Shown in pieces: positions 35,748 through 47,696 of a stretch of 64,000 nucleotides of DNA; the stretch's first letter is position 1, and each line of letters starts with the position of its first letter. The DNA comes from Calonectria ilicicola (taxonomy: Eukaryota; Ascomycota; Sordariomycetes; Hypocreales; Nectriaceae). Location of the stretch: contig CP085829.1 of the NCBI GenBank assembly GCA_020809705.1, forward strand, positions 3,968,001-4,032,000, in the 5' to 3' direction. Under the pieces are notes generated by a model. That model was not told the origin of the DNA and ran no database searches. It saw only the letters and a program-made list of their open reading frames with translations. The position numbers were made by a program, and so were the translations under genes.

Positions 35748-36620
35748 GGCAGTGCCAGACAAACAGAGGCGGGTGAATGTGTTTCTTTGATGGAACAAAC
35801 GACCCCAGAGGATGTTTAAAATTCCTAGAACGGTGATGTGAAGTCCAGGTACGTGTGGTCGGGGGAACCCTGGGTACTATATGGTGCAGTTTCCACAGCA
35901 AGAGCTGTAGCTTGTAGGGCACCAGGGTAGCAGGGCTGCTGAGGTTACAACCACCGCTGTGTACGGGTGTGACAAGCCCTGGGCTTCCCTGTTTTCTTCT
36001 TCCGTTTCCCTTGAGCAGCGGCTGGCCTCTATAACAGGCTTTGCCGCTCCACTGCGTCAAGGTGTGGTTTGGGGGCCTCAAAACTAAGGCGGGTTTATCT
36101 CCCATGATGAGCGGACCAAACCCAGATCCAGGAACCAGGTCGCTCTGCTGGCCGTCTCCTCTCTCGATCTTGCTAGCTCGATATGCTCGGACAGATCAGC
36201 GTTTTCCCAGTCCCACACACACCACACACACACCAAGCTGAATCCTTTTGGAGCTAGCAGCAAGACAAAAGCCCTGGCAGGCAGCTGAGGGCCGTGGGGC
36301 GTCGTTGTACCCCTCCAAGAGGTCGCGGGGGGTGGAGCATATTCCGCCGGGGTACAGGTGGTGTACCAAGAAAAAAAAAGAGGGATAATGAAAAAAGAAA
36401 GCAGCGATTCTTTTGGTTGGCTTCAGGAATTGGGTTGCAATCTAGTCAATGCAAAACAACTGAACTTGCTGACCGACAATTAGTGTCGTATCCGGCCCAG
36501 GGATTTTTGTTGTTTCCTCGTTCCACGAACATGTAGACTTGCGAAGCCATAGCACGCGCGGGGCATGTCCATTCTGAACGCTCGGTCTAGCTGGCTCCCT
36601 TGGACAACACGCGATACTTG

Positions 36621-36650
36621 CAGTCGCAGTCGCAGTCGCAGTCGCAGTCG
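36621..36650. repeat. Hexanucleotide repeat (CAGTCG)5
   Basis: Five perfect copies of CAGTCG in intergenic sequence. Confidence 0.9.
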
Positions 36651-36917
36651 GTATTGATCGTCAAAATGGGTCATACAGGGATCGTGATCGCGGGCCGAGC
36701 CTTTGTTAGTTTGAGCGCGTCGGATAGCATCAAGCTCGGCAGCGTGGGGAGCTTTTGCCCCGGTGTAATCCGCCGGTATTAAGGTCAACGGACAGGAAGA
36801 GTGGGCGGGCGCTACCTGAGCTGGGTGTAGTGAGGTGGTAACTTGTGCCTGGGGGAGGCAGGCCGCTGCCCCTTGGAATAGCCGGACAGGGTGGGTTGCA
36901 TCCAGTACTGTAGCGCA

Positions 36918-37230
36918 CATGTATGTACGTATGTATGTGGGTGGGTGGGTGAGTGAGTGGGTGTGCGGGATGGATGGATGGATGGATTTGGATGAATATG
37001 GAGGGTTGGATAAGGATATGTGATTTGATATCTCAACGTATCAATCTGGGAAAATGCCAAGCCTGGCATGCTGGGTGATGGCAGGCACCCAGGTGCATAT
37101 GGGCTGGTCAGCAGCAGCCACACGCACCTAGACCCTCTGTGCACACCTATAGTGGCCCGTCACTGACGCAATGCAAATTTCGGTGAGTGCCACGGTATTG
37201 AGAGGTCAGGATGGATGGATGGATGGATGG
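36918..37230. repeat. TG/GGAT-type simple repeats
   Basis: Two blocks, at 36918-36990 and 37208-37230, made of GTAT, GGTG and GGAT units, separated by unique sequence. Confidence 0.8.
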
Positions 37231-37846
37231 GCATTCGGTACCGTCTGCCGTCTGGGTCGGTCTCTCTGTATGGCTGCTTGCTGTCTGCGCGTGCACCAGC
37301 ACTTGTGATGATGCTACAGTGAGTGATCAGCAATCCCCGTCTCCATTGCGGCGCTTAACGTCCCCACCCGACGGCCCAAGTCACGGAAATATCCTCCCCC
37401 TCTCCACCAGTCACAGACCGGTTCGTCCGTCGTCTGAAACCATGACGGTCGCGCCCCTGCAACAAGACATGCGACAAGACAAGCCTCTCTTCTCATTCTC
37501 CCCTCGTTCGCTTGTCTCCTGCCCTCCGCTTTTTTTTTTTCTCCCCTTCCCATTCTCTTTCTCTCCCCTTCTCCATTCCGTCCGTGTTGATTAATTAATT
37601 AATCTCGTCCACTTTCGTAGCTGTGCTACTCTCGTTCATTTCTCGCTTACACGCTACAGCCGGTCTGTTGCCGTGAGCCTCCTCAATCATTCTCTCTCTC
37701 CAACTCAGCTGCTTCCCAATATCCACCCCCTCCCTCCCTCACAGGAAAAGAACGCCACTCCCCCCAGCTTGCTGCACGCTGCGCGTCGCCCAATTCTCCG
37801 CCACGCCTCCTCCGAGACATTCTCACTCACTCACACGCTGCCCGAC

Positions 37847-38079
37847 ATGAAAACAACCACACTCGTTGCCATGCTTTCCGCGGCCGCGTCCGTAGTCAAT
37901 GCCGGCATCGTCATTACCCCCATCTTCTCTAACCAAATCGTGCCCAAGAGCGCAGGCGACTGCCCCTACGGCGTAATCACACCCCAAGGTTGCGGGTAAG
38001 CATAGTTCCCCCAGTTCCCCCAGTCTCCGATCCGTCAGTCACTAACGGGTGCTCTCCACCTAGTCCTAAGCGTGGCTGA
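37847..38079 (+). CDS. Small secreted protein (54 residues)
   Basis: Two exons, 37847-37995 and 38064-38079, with a 68-bp intron (GTAAGC donor, CACTAAC branch region, TAG acceptor) that keeps phase. The product is about 54 residues. It starts MKTTTLVAMLSAAASVVNAG, a good signal peptide with likely cleavage after VNA, leaving about 35 residues. The mature part has two Cys (GDCPYG and QGCG), which could form one disulfide, and ends PKRG. I recognise no family. It might be an effector, a peptide toxin or a hormone-like molecule, but none of these can be told from the sequence. Confidence 0.55.
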
Positions 38080-38507
38080 ACGATGGCGTGTTAAGTGGGA
38101 ATACCTAGTTCGATCGGCGCGGCGTTTTGGAGGGGTTTTTTTTTTTCTTCCTCAACTTGGAGGCACTACTAGTCTTTCTTCCTGCATACCTGCACAATCA
38201 ACATGTGCAACCAAAAGAGGCAGAAATACAAGTCATTTGATGCACATGGCCACATCCAGAACGTCACATTACATGCAAGTGACATTATGCGTTCCGCTGC
38301 GGCAAGCCCTTGGCAAATGTGGCAAATTCTGTATTCGACCTGATAGTGACGGTAGCAGGTACATATCAAAAATTCTATATTAAACACCCCCAGTAAATCT
38401 ATCTGTAGCTATTTCTGTTCACCGGGAACTCTCAATCGATTTCCACCACAAAGCAGCCGGGGCAAATTTGTAACAAAAGAAATAATTCAACCAAGGAAAA
38501 CCAACAA
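38080..38507. other. Convergent intergenic region
   Basis: 3' region between the small secreted gene and the transporter gene. No gene is supported. Confidence 0.5.
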
Positions 38508-40605
38508 CTACACAGTGGATACGGCGTGGGAGTCATGCTGCTCGCGGCTTTGACCCTTGCTGCCCTCGCCTTCAACCTGCTGCAGCGAAGTGGTGGAAAC
38601 CTTGCGGAACGCACTGTCCTGCAGACGTTTGGCAACATTGCGCGTCAGGAACTTGTCAACGTCGGGCACGAAGCAGGCAGCTACCAGAACAATGCACGAA
38701 AAAGGAATCGTGGCGTAAAACACAATGTGGAACGACTTGGTGTAGGCGGTAACTACTGCTGAGCTGACTGCGGCCGCAACCTTGCTTGTCATGCCGGGAA
38801 CCTGCGAGTAGTCTCCCGCCGTGATGCCCGCAAACAAGGCCGTGAGCGAAGTGGAGGGCAGACCTGCCTCTGTGGCTGCAGGGGTGACATACTCAGGAAG
38901 CTTCTTGGCCAGCTCGTTGCTCAAGACCGAAGAGTACAAGGACTGCGCTACAGCACCTCCCAAAGCACGAATGGAACCGAGGACACCTGTGGCAAGGCCA
39001 ATGTCCTGGGGGCCCCAGAGAAGCGTCACACCGGGGACGGCCACGTTCTCAATGTAACCAACCGCTGTGCATGCAATCAGGCCAAAAGCAATGGTTGCTC
39101 CCCAACGATCCTTGTCGAGGGAGCTCATGGCAGTGACGAATGCAAAAATGAGGGCGGCCGCGGCGATGCACTGAAACTTGAGCTTGGGGACGTACGAAAT
39201 GGCGAGGCCAGATAGGGCTTGGCCAAGGAGGACGCCGCCTCCCACCACGCAACTTTGCCAGCCAATCTCCATGGTATCCGAGGTGTAGATCGTCTGGATA
39301 ATGGTGGGCCAGAGCACGGTCAGTGAGTAATAGACCATGGAGGCAACAGTGGCGCACGCAACAACGGCAACAAAACCAATGTTCTTGAATACGCGAGGAG
39401 GCATCAGTGGCTGAACACGGCAGAAGAAACCCTCTGAAAGTGAAGTTAGTCAGACGTGGTCCCATGACAACTTGGAAAAAGCAAGCAGGAAAAACATACC
39501 GTAAACGAAGAAGGCAGCAACAGTCAGGATACCAATGATGAGAGTACACAGGACCTCTGCACTCTTCCAGGGGTATGTGCTTCCGCCCCAGGACAAGCCA
39601 ATGAGGAACAGGACGCAGCCCGCGATGTACAGGAAGATGCCAACCCAATCAAGCTCCTTGGTCTGCTGCATCCTAGTCTTTCCAACATGGAGCTGCTCAA
39701 ACGTGGGTGGGTGGTAGAGGAACTGGTAGAGGGCGAGGGTGATGACGCTCAGAATGATGCCGATATAGTAGCTCCAGCGCCAGCCCGCCGCAGTGTTCTG
39801 GATGAAGCTTCGGGCAATGACAGGGCCAAACACAGCAAATGGGAGAGAGGTCATGAAGACAAATGCAATGATGGGGCCGCGATGCTTGTTTGGAACAAGC
39901 TCGCCGAGAACGATGCCGAAAGAGAGCTGCCCAGCAGCCGCGATACCGTTGCAGCCGTTGGAGGCGATCAACATGCCGACATTCTTCGAGGCTCCTCCCA
40001 GGATGCACCCAATAAGACCCAATACAGTTGTGCTCATCACCATCCACTTTCGGCCGTAGAGATCCGACAGCCGCCCGACCAAGAGGAAACCAATGGAAGA
40101 CCCCATGGTCCAGATGGTGGCGACCCAGGCGATGTCGGCCGAGGGACCAATGTCGGCATTGATCAGGGTTCTAGCCAGAATTATGTCAGTCATCAGTACA
40201 TTCATGTGCAGCTTGCATCCAGAATTTGATAAGCAATAAAAAGTAAATATGCTTACAAGGTGTTGGCTGGAAGCACCCAGCCCAAGTAGGCGCAAATGCT
40301 AGCGAGGGATTGAGCCTATTCGGATATGTCAGGTTCTGTTTTAAACAAATTCCATTAGGAATGAAACCAACAGCAAGGGTTCCAAGAAACTGAGGACTTT
40401 TGTAGTATCCGTCAGGCATCTTGTCTAGATCGCCGCCGAGCGCATGTTTGTCGATGTATTCAACAGTGCCATCGGCATGAACCACCTTTTCCGTATCCGT
40501 AGGCGCCTCCGACGATCGTGGACTATCAAGGTCTGCATTGCGGAAAAACTCATCCGGTTGGTTCTTTTCATTGTGGCCGTCGGCCGAGTTGTCGTTGCTT
40601 GACAT
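38508..40605 (-). CDS. TRI12-like major facilitator transporter
   Basis: Four exons (40605-40372, 40315-40257, 40170-39500, 39433-38508) encode about 629 residues; introns of 56, 86 and 66 bp keep phase. The first intron uses a GTTGGT donor. After a cytosolic N-terminus (about 70 residues, Asp/Glu-rich) a series of about 14 hydrophobic segments follows. Typical motifs are LGWVLPANTL, ADIAWVATIWTMGSSIGFLL, VGRLSDLYGRKW (loop 2-3 MFS signature) and IGFVAVVACATVASMVYYSL. This matches the fungal trichothecene efflux pump family (TRI12, PF06609), whose members export toxins or siderophores from the plasma membrane. No toxin-synthesis genes lie nearby, so the substrate is unknown. The C-terminus is cytosolic and hydrophilic. 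Confidence 0.9.
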
Positions 40606-43600
40606 GGTTGCGGAAACACGGTCGTCGAGAAGATAGGCTTCGAAAGTGGTGGTTTTCGCGTACACCCAAGCCGAAAAACCCACGACGCCTGGTCAGTGGG
40701 CGGTCCTAGTTTACCAATATCGCACTCGGGTCGAGGGAGAAACCGAGGGACTGATGCAGGAACATAAGTCCTTCCTAAACCGTTGGATGGGCAAGATGGG
40801 CAGATCGAGGGATAATCAAGGTTTATGTAGTTTGGAACTTGTTCGGGGGCTAAACTCGACACTCCGACACAGGAAATGTGGGAAATACCGACAGAGCATG
40901 GTTATTCTCAGCGGCTTTTCCGTAGATATCCCTCTCTTCTCCATGCTCCTGGGCTGTGCGCCAGCTAGTACATGAAAACTCATCATTGCCCCTGGGCCTG
41001 GGGAGACCGATGGATTGAAGTGGCCCACAGTCCACGCTGTTGGCGCCCAGGATCCAGGCGCCGCCTCGTCCGGGTTGCTCTTGACGTGGGCCCCCAAAGC
41101 CCAGAAAATTTTCGCTTCGAACGACTTTTCCCCCAGGAATTCTGGGGTCTTGCACGGGGCAAGCGGCCGAATTGTTGTGGGACCAATATCCGTTGTGAAG
41201 CACAATCAACGACGGTTGATGCGAGATACCAGCAGGTCACTGAAGGTATTCTGGGTGGCAATTAGTTAGCTAGGTCCAGAAGCTCAATCAATTGAAACAT
41301 GCATACTGGCTAACTGAGGGATGTGCGCATTCTAGACTCAGACTACGAGAAGTCAGACAGCCTCAGTTGATGCATCATTTTCTCATGCCTTGTTTCCGTA
41401 CATGTCTCAGCATCTTGGTGGTGGAGGTTGCCTACCATTGTCAGCTATTGCCAAGTAGCCCCCAGCCAGGTAAGGAAAAGCGGCAGATCTGCGCCGCGAT
41501 TGGCATGGCCAAGACCGCCCAGGTGTCTCCACGACACCAGCAGGCTGAGCATCTCAAGAAGCCATCCACGTCAACCTCGGCCAAGAACAACATCGACCTA
41601 CCCCATGTCTCTGCACATTGGCAGCCAGAAGCGGCCGACAAAAGAAACCTAGGCTACTAGACTGTCTGGCTTTTGCCATGCTCACCAGCCCAAGTGTGCC
41701 CTATGTCCTAGCCCGAGACACCAGTCACGCAGCATCCTTGACCAAGCCGAGGTGGTCAGGGAAGACTCCCCATCAACCAACAGTCGACAGGGAGAAGATT
41801 GTTCCCGTTCGGAATTACCCTCTACTCTTGACCAAGAGTTCAGCCGGAGAAGGTTTCCATTGTCGACTCATGCTTTGATGGTGCCCGAGACTCTTGCCAT
41901 CCCTGGCTTAGCTGGGCTGATGGTGTCCGTATCGGCCCCAACTTCCCCCCATGACAGCTTGCACCGTGGCGTCGATTGGCCGATTGACAGGACATTTTGA
42001 TATGTACCCGCTACCGGTGCCTGGCACTTGTTGGACGGCAGCCATGGGGGCCCCGTACCCGGACGCGACGCCGCTAGCATGGGTACCCCGATCGAACTCG
42101 TCCAATGCATTCGCATCGTTGTTAGCGAGACAAAAGTAGTGCCGTTAAACTTTGGCGTTGCTATCCTGCAGTACGTAAAAAGAGAATCGTGGGCACAGCC
42201 CATGCCATGGTGCGACGCCGCGAGCAGCAGTCGTTGGTCGAAGGCTAGGCCTTGTTCCTGGCACATGGATACTGCGCTGGTGGGTTTCAGGTACCAAGGA
42301 AGCATTCAGCTGCTGTCTTTTCCTGATACCTCTGGCTGGGCGCGGTGTCGATCTGGTTTAGATCACCATACCCACCCAAATCGAAACGTGGAACATGGCT
42401 GTCGCAGCTGCTGTTGGCGTGCAAAGCAGTGGATCATTGTGCAAAGTTGGGGGGGGGAATTTGTAGCAGATCTGCCCATGGCCCCTCGAGGCTAGGGTAG
42501 ACCCCTCACCCCCTCACCAACACCGCGCTCCATTTTCCAGTGGCCTTGACCCATGCGCCGATCCTGGAGCCCCCTAGAGCGCGAAGAGTCGCAACGCAAC
42601 GTCGCTGTGGATGGACGGCTTCTAGGCCCTCAAAGATGTTCCTCGCTTGTCTGCCGAACAAAAGAACCCCCCACCTCCTCGCCTCTCCACGTAATCAACA
42701 TCGCTTCCGTCCAGAATCCCTCGAATGGGTAATTCCTCAAGACCCACCTCACAGCACAGACGTTGTCTCTTGCTGAGGATCAAGTGCTCTCCCAATCCGG
42801 CAGAAAAAGAAAGCATTGCTGATCAGTGCTGACATGCAGGGCGCGCGCTGCAACTCAGCGACGGACGATCTTCTCACTGCGTCTGGCGGCGTGTGAGTAT
42901 GACGCCGACGACCACGGCTCCCAGCATGGCTCCCAGCATGGCTCCCAGCATGGCTCCCAGCATGGCTCCCAGCATGGCTCCCAGCATGGCTCCCAGCATG
43001 ACTCCCAGCATGACTCCCAGCCCCCAGCTCGACAGCTTCTACCCTCTCTCTCTCGCAACAATTGCCGCTCGTGTGCGAGTCCCCAATACCGGGGTTGTTT
43101 CCGCAACACACGGCACTGGTGGTGCTGGGTACAAATATAGACTTTGACGACAAGGTTTCGGTTACGCTTGACAAGCATGGCTCCGTAACATTGAGACAAG
43201 TGCGAGATTGTTATGCGAAAATACGGCAATCCGGGCTGCCGCCCCCATTCAGGCTGTCTGATCCGCGTCTTGCGCGGTCTCGCTCTGTAGTCCTTGAGCG
43301 GGCGCGCGATCGCATAAGGAGGCATCGCACAAAGGGGACTCGCACAAAGGAGTCATTGTCCAGTCTCGATGGCGGTGTGACCGCGGGTGTGATTCCTTCA
43401 TCGCATAAACCGTGGCATGCTGTGTCGTGTTACACCCTCAAACGCTCGCTGTAAACCACAACCTCAGACGGATAGACGCCTGGGCCAACCGGGGCCCACT
43501 CACCACCTGCCCAGCAGGGCCGTTAGCGACGTGGACGCCAGATCCTTCCAGCAATCAAAGGCAGCACGGTATTTTGGGGTAGCATGGATGTGCAAGGCTC

Positions 43601-45669
43601 CTCCCTGCGGCTTTTGCCAGCTGGGGATTGTTCGCAGGCAAGGAGCTAGGCGAAATCCAAGCGACGTTGCACAACTTGCACCAGCTCAAAGCAGTCGTTT
43701 TTCTCACAACAACTCTCTCCCTCGCTCTCTCTCTCTGTGCTGGAAAATCGGGGATGAAGAAGGGCTCATTTCTTGAGTGGTCCCCATTTCTTTCTCGTTT
43801 CTTTCTAATTTCCACTGTGCCGTATTTCTCAAAAACATATATCAGGCCATTTGTACTTTGCATGGCCAACCGAAATTGCAAACAGTCGCCATGCTATAGG
43901 GTGGGAAGGGAAAGGAATCCCTAGAAAGAGATACTGTCTCGACCACATGCTCACTGACCAAGTGCAAGAAAATTCTGTCTTGGCGAAATGGGATAAAGCT
44001 CTTGTTCGATAGTGTGACGTCGCTACAACCCAGATCCCAACTGCCATGGCTGCAATGAAACCGCAGATAAATCGTACATGTCACATACAGTAGCGCCAGG
44101 TGTCAACAACAACTCAACCACACCTTTATTCTAGAACGATTTGAAGTATCTCTACTTCCACTTTCAAGTCCCAGCTAGTAGATGATCCAACTGAGCTGAA
44201 CAAAAGTGACTGAATTCTCAGATTGAACCCTAATCCCTGCTACCTGTATCGAATATGGTTGTTTACATTGTGCTAGTTAAATACCGCGGTGTCATCACGC
44301 TTCAACCGTTGGTGCACAAAAATATCCGTCTGACAAGCGTCCCGGGTGGGTCCCTGAAGCAAAATAAACAATGGCCGTTGCGTCTGATGGGAACGACATC
44401 AGATGAGCGGGTTTGGGGTCAATGTGAAGGATGGATTCGCAGGCATCCATCCTCACTCAGCGAGACTTTTTTATTTTTATTTTTATTTTATTTTGAAGAG
44501 GTTGTAAAGAAGTGAGGGTGGGTTTTTGACTACTTGGGATTAAAAAGAAGGGAAAAAAAAACCGAACCCGCTTTACTCAAGTAGCTCGGTTGGAGTTGCA
44601 GTGTGTAAGCCGTTGGCCTCAGCTCTATGTTATCAGTCAACAACAGGATTCTGTTTGTGCAACCCGGCCATGGCTTCGAGTCGGTCCTTTCTCCTGCGTG
44701 ATACAGGAGGGTAGCATCAATGCTTTTGATGGAGGCGTAAGCCCGATTTGCGTGTCGGGGTGGGCGTAATATCATTACCTTGGCTGCGTGTGCACTGTCC
44801 CGACAGAGTGGTGGCGACATTTTGATTCACCTCGGACGCGTGGTGGTGACGGCCCTCGACGAATGTTAGAGAGGGGAAAGGGATGGACCGGCGAGGGGAA
44901 ATGACTAGTGTCATTTCTTGGACCGGTGAAGGCAGAGAAAAAAGAAAAACACGGCCTGCGCCTCGTTGGAACCCAGCCCACCAGGCTTGAAACGGGATTG
45001 CAAAAAAGTGACAGCCTTATTTTTGCTCGAGGTCGCCCCCCGATCTACAACAAAGAACGTCGCAAGAACCTGGCCACCGGCGTCATAGTCATCCGATTTT
45101 GAGAGATAGCGTTCTCACTCTGCTTTTTTTTTTAATGGCAGCTAAATGAGTTGTCGTATAAACAGAGCTTGATTTGTCGTTGCATCTTGGCTTCCGTGCA
45201 GATGCACTGCAACACTAAATCCGTCTCCTGCAGGTATTAGCGCTTACCTTGTCAAACTATCATTCCCGTTCGCCATGCTAGCGGCGGGACTGGTGCCGTG
45301 TACGCAGCAGTACGCGGCTGGCAAGAAGCAAACCTATGTACTCGTGACCCGATTACTGCAAACACTTGATAGAGCCTCGCCTTGCGGCTTCTCTTCCCCA
45401 CTCACTCAATGTAGCTCAGCATCTGGCAGACGGGCTGAGGAGCTGGCTGTGATGTGACGTATTGCATTTGGAGACTAATCAGTCAACCGTGAGGTGTCAA
45501 CGGTTGGTTCCGGGCGGTCCTACACGCCCTCCCAATTCCTAGTTAAATAGAGCGTGCCCATCCCTCAGGAGGCCATCCATCTCGCACCACAACCCTTTCT
45601 GCTTCATCTTTTCCCCTTAAACTTGTCGCTGGGCCGACGGTTTTTCAGGACCCTCACTCACCAGCCATC
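40606..45669. other. Five-kilobase gene-poor region
   Basis: I see no supported gene in 5 kb. It includes poly-G/C tracts near 42450, a 12-bp minisatellite (42916-43023) and an ATTTT-type tract at 44467-44500. The open frames are short or caused by the repeat. Promoter sequence of the 45670 gene occupies the right end. It could be decayed repeat DNA. Confidence 0.5.
42916..43023. repeat. 12-bp minisatellite (GGCTCCCAGCAT)n
   Basis: About eight tandem copies of GGCTCCCAGCAT, the last two with GACTCCCAGCAT, plus a partial unit. As the unit is a multiple of three, all frames through it stay open and give repeats such as APSM or GSHA, which I do not take as proof of a gene. Confidence 0.9.
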
Positions 45670-47696
45670 ATGGCACACGGGCACGAGTGCTTGAACCCGC
45701 CTACTCACAGCGGGTGGTGTGGGCTTTGCGGCTTCTACCTCCTCGGGGGAGAAGAGACCTATTCAGGTATGAATCCATCTGGCCCAGTATATGTTCCTGC
45801 TGACCAATTGCACAAGTGCCCGCTGTCGATCCAGATGGCTACGGCTTCACGCCGATGCCTGGCACGCCCTATGTCGATGCCAATATGGCCATTCTATCCC
45901 ACCTGGAATGCACCAAGGCCCACAGCGAACCCGTTGATGAGGACGCGATCCGTGATTCTTACCAGGCCAGTAGCTTCGATCAGGTGATTACCCATACAGA
46001 AGAACGCGCCCGTGCCCATCTCCTCTGGTCGAAGATGGATGAGTGTTTCAGCCGGCCGCTGCCTGTAAGTATCTATGGCCCCAAATTTGTTTCCGCACTG
46101 CTTGGACTCCCAGCGGAGATACGCCATCAGATCGCTGGATATCTTCTGCGAATCTACGCAACGGTGAACGCCAAGACACTTTTGGGACCTAAAAAGCAGA
46201 CCGATATGAAATTCAAACTCTCAAGGAACGTCTGGGCAAGCTTCGTCAAGTTTGAGGATGTCACCTATGTTAGGACCCTCTCGAATAAAAAGAAGAGGAA
46301 GTCCGATGTTCTAGTATGGAGACCGAGGGATGGCAATGTCTCTATAGGCCATGATGCCCGTGGAATCCGGGCCCTCAAGTTTCGCCGCATGGGGACCACA
46401 ATGACCTTTGATGAGTCGCTCGGTCTCTGGTGGTCCAGCCAGTATTTGCGAAAAAATATGGTCGTTATAGCAACGTCTGATGTAAGTTCTGTCTTCCACG
46501 TAACGCAGCCAGGTCGTTGCTAAGGTTCTCAAAACCCAGGGCATCAAGCTCCGCGACTTCATCGTTGACATGGCCAGACCGGGCCCAATTAGCTGGCACT
46601 CAGTCGCAGACCAACATGTAAGGATGCGAAAAGCCACTACCAGTTTCTACCGATCAAATAGGACCACGAGAATGCACAGTGTGATTCTCAACGACCCCGA
46701 AGTTCGGGGCTATTCCGCGTGTTGGCTGGATAACACGCTGATGGGGTTTTATCCTCAGCGCCAAGGCGACCTTGGTTGCTACGACAAGATACTTCCAGAC
46801 GATTGTCTCTGGGTGTATATGCCCCTTTTGGAGGGCGAGTGGATTACCGCGGTGTGGCTCTGTCGTCGCAAACCCCCGGAGGATTGTTATAGCCCCATTC
46901 CGACTCGGTTCCGAAGCACAATTGTGGTGGGTGCGACGAAGATAGCTCTCTTGGGATATAATGCTGATGATCAATATAGCTGCATACAAGCCAACGTCGG
47001 ACCCTGGTTATGGGAAGGTATCCCAACGTAGGAAGACACCCCACCGGGTATAGCTCGACTTTCATCAACGTTGTGCCAAACAAGCCAACCCAGGCCTTCG
47101 TTGGGTGCCACCAGAACGGTACCCATTTTGGTATAGAGGGCGTGAACCATGAGTTGGATAAACTTCATGGAACCCTCACAGTCCCACCACCGCTGTCGGG
47201 TTACCCGCCAAGTCTTCCAGAGGTGGACCATTACTTTTACTCAAGTGCCACGATGAGCAACATCGTGAGCTTCGTTCCGTGCTTGGAACGGAGGGGCCAG
47301 GGTTTTTACATTATCGGTCTCTGCTTCACTTACAGATGCGGAGCCAAGGCAACCTTGGGCCAATTTCGTTGGGACTCTTGTTGCAGACCAGTTGAAGTCG
47401 CCAGCCAGAGAGCCGATAGTCTGTGGCTGAGCTTCAACGTCAGCGACCCGACGATGCCATATGTTTGCAATGTCGACGTGAACCCTCCCAAGGGACCCCA
47501 AATGTTCCTTTTTCGCGTGCCCCTTTACGGCACTCTCCAGTGGTGGTTTACTCGAGACACCGCCATTTGCCACTACCACGGCCGAAACTCCCCAGTTCCA
47601 AGGCGGCCCAGCCCAGAGAACGAGCCAGAGCCGACCGGCATTGTACCCCAGCCCGGTAGTCATGAATTGCACATCATCCCAGCGATTCCTTATTGA
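45670..47696 (+). CDS. F-box-like protein gene with a probable frameshift
   Basis: Exons 45670-45766, 45817-46481 and 46540 onward join in phase over introns of 50 and 58 bp. The N-terminus is Cys/His-rich (HECLNPPTHSGWCGLCGF). Residues about 130-160 (LLGLPAEIRHQIAGYLLRIY) resemble the F-box-like start found in many fungal proteins, which would link it to ubiquitin ligase adaptors. The frame ends at a stop at 47029, but an overlapping frame (47010-47696) continues with 200 more coding-like residues (AFVGCHQNGTHFGIEGVNHE, ending HIIPAIPY). A single-base indel near 47010-47030, a real frameshift mutation, or two genes could explain this. I find no intron that repairs it. Confidence 0.6.

Larger units (their letters stand above)
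35748..37846. other. Gene-poor stretch with simple repeats
   Basis: It includes (CAGTCG)5 at 36621-36650, TG/GGAT-type repeats at 36918-36990 and (GGAT)n at 37208-37230, and long pyrimidine tracts before 37847. No gene is supported; part must be the promoter of the small secreted peptide gene. Confidence 0.5.

Noticed and set aside
42749..43325. Frames with GSHA, WEPC or APSM repeats
   Set aside because: They are translations of the 12-bp minisatellite on both strands; flanking parts lack gene-like features.
46064..46111. Possible intron with GTAAGT donor in the F-box-like gene
   Set aside because: Splicing it would break the frame, and the sequence in between (FVSALLGLPAEIRHQ region) is good coding sequence.
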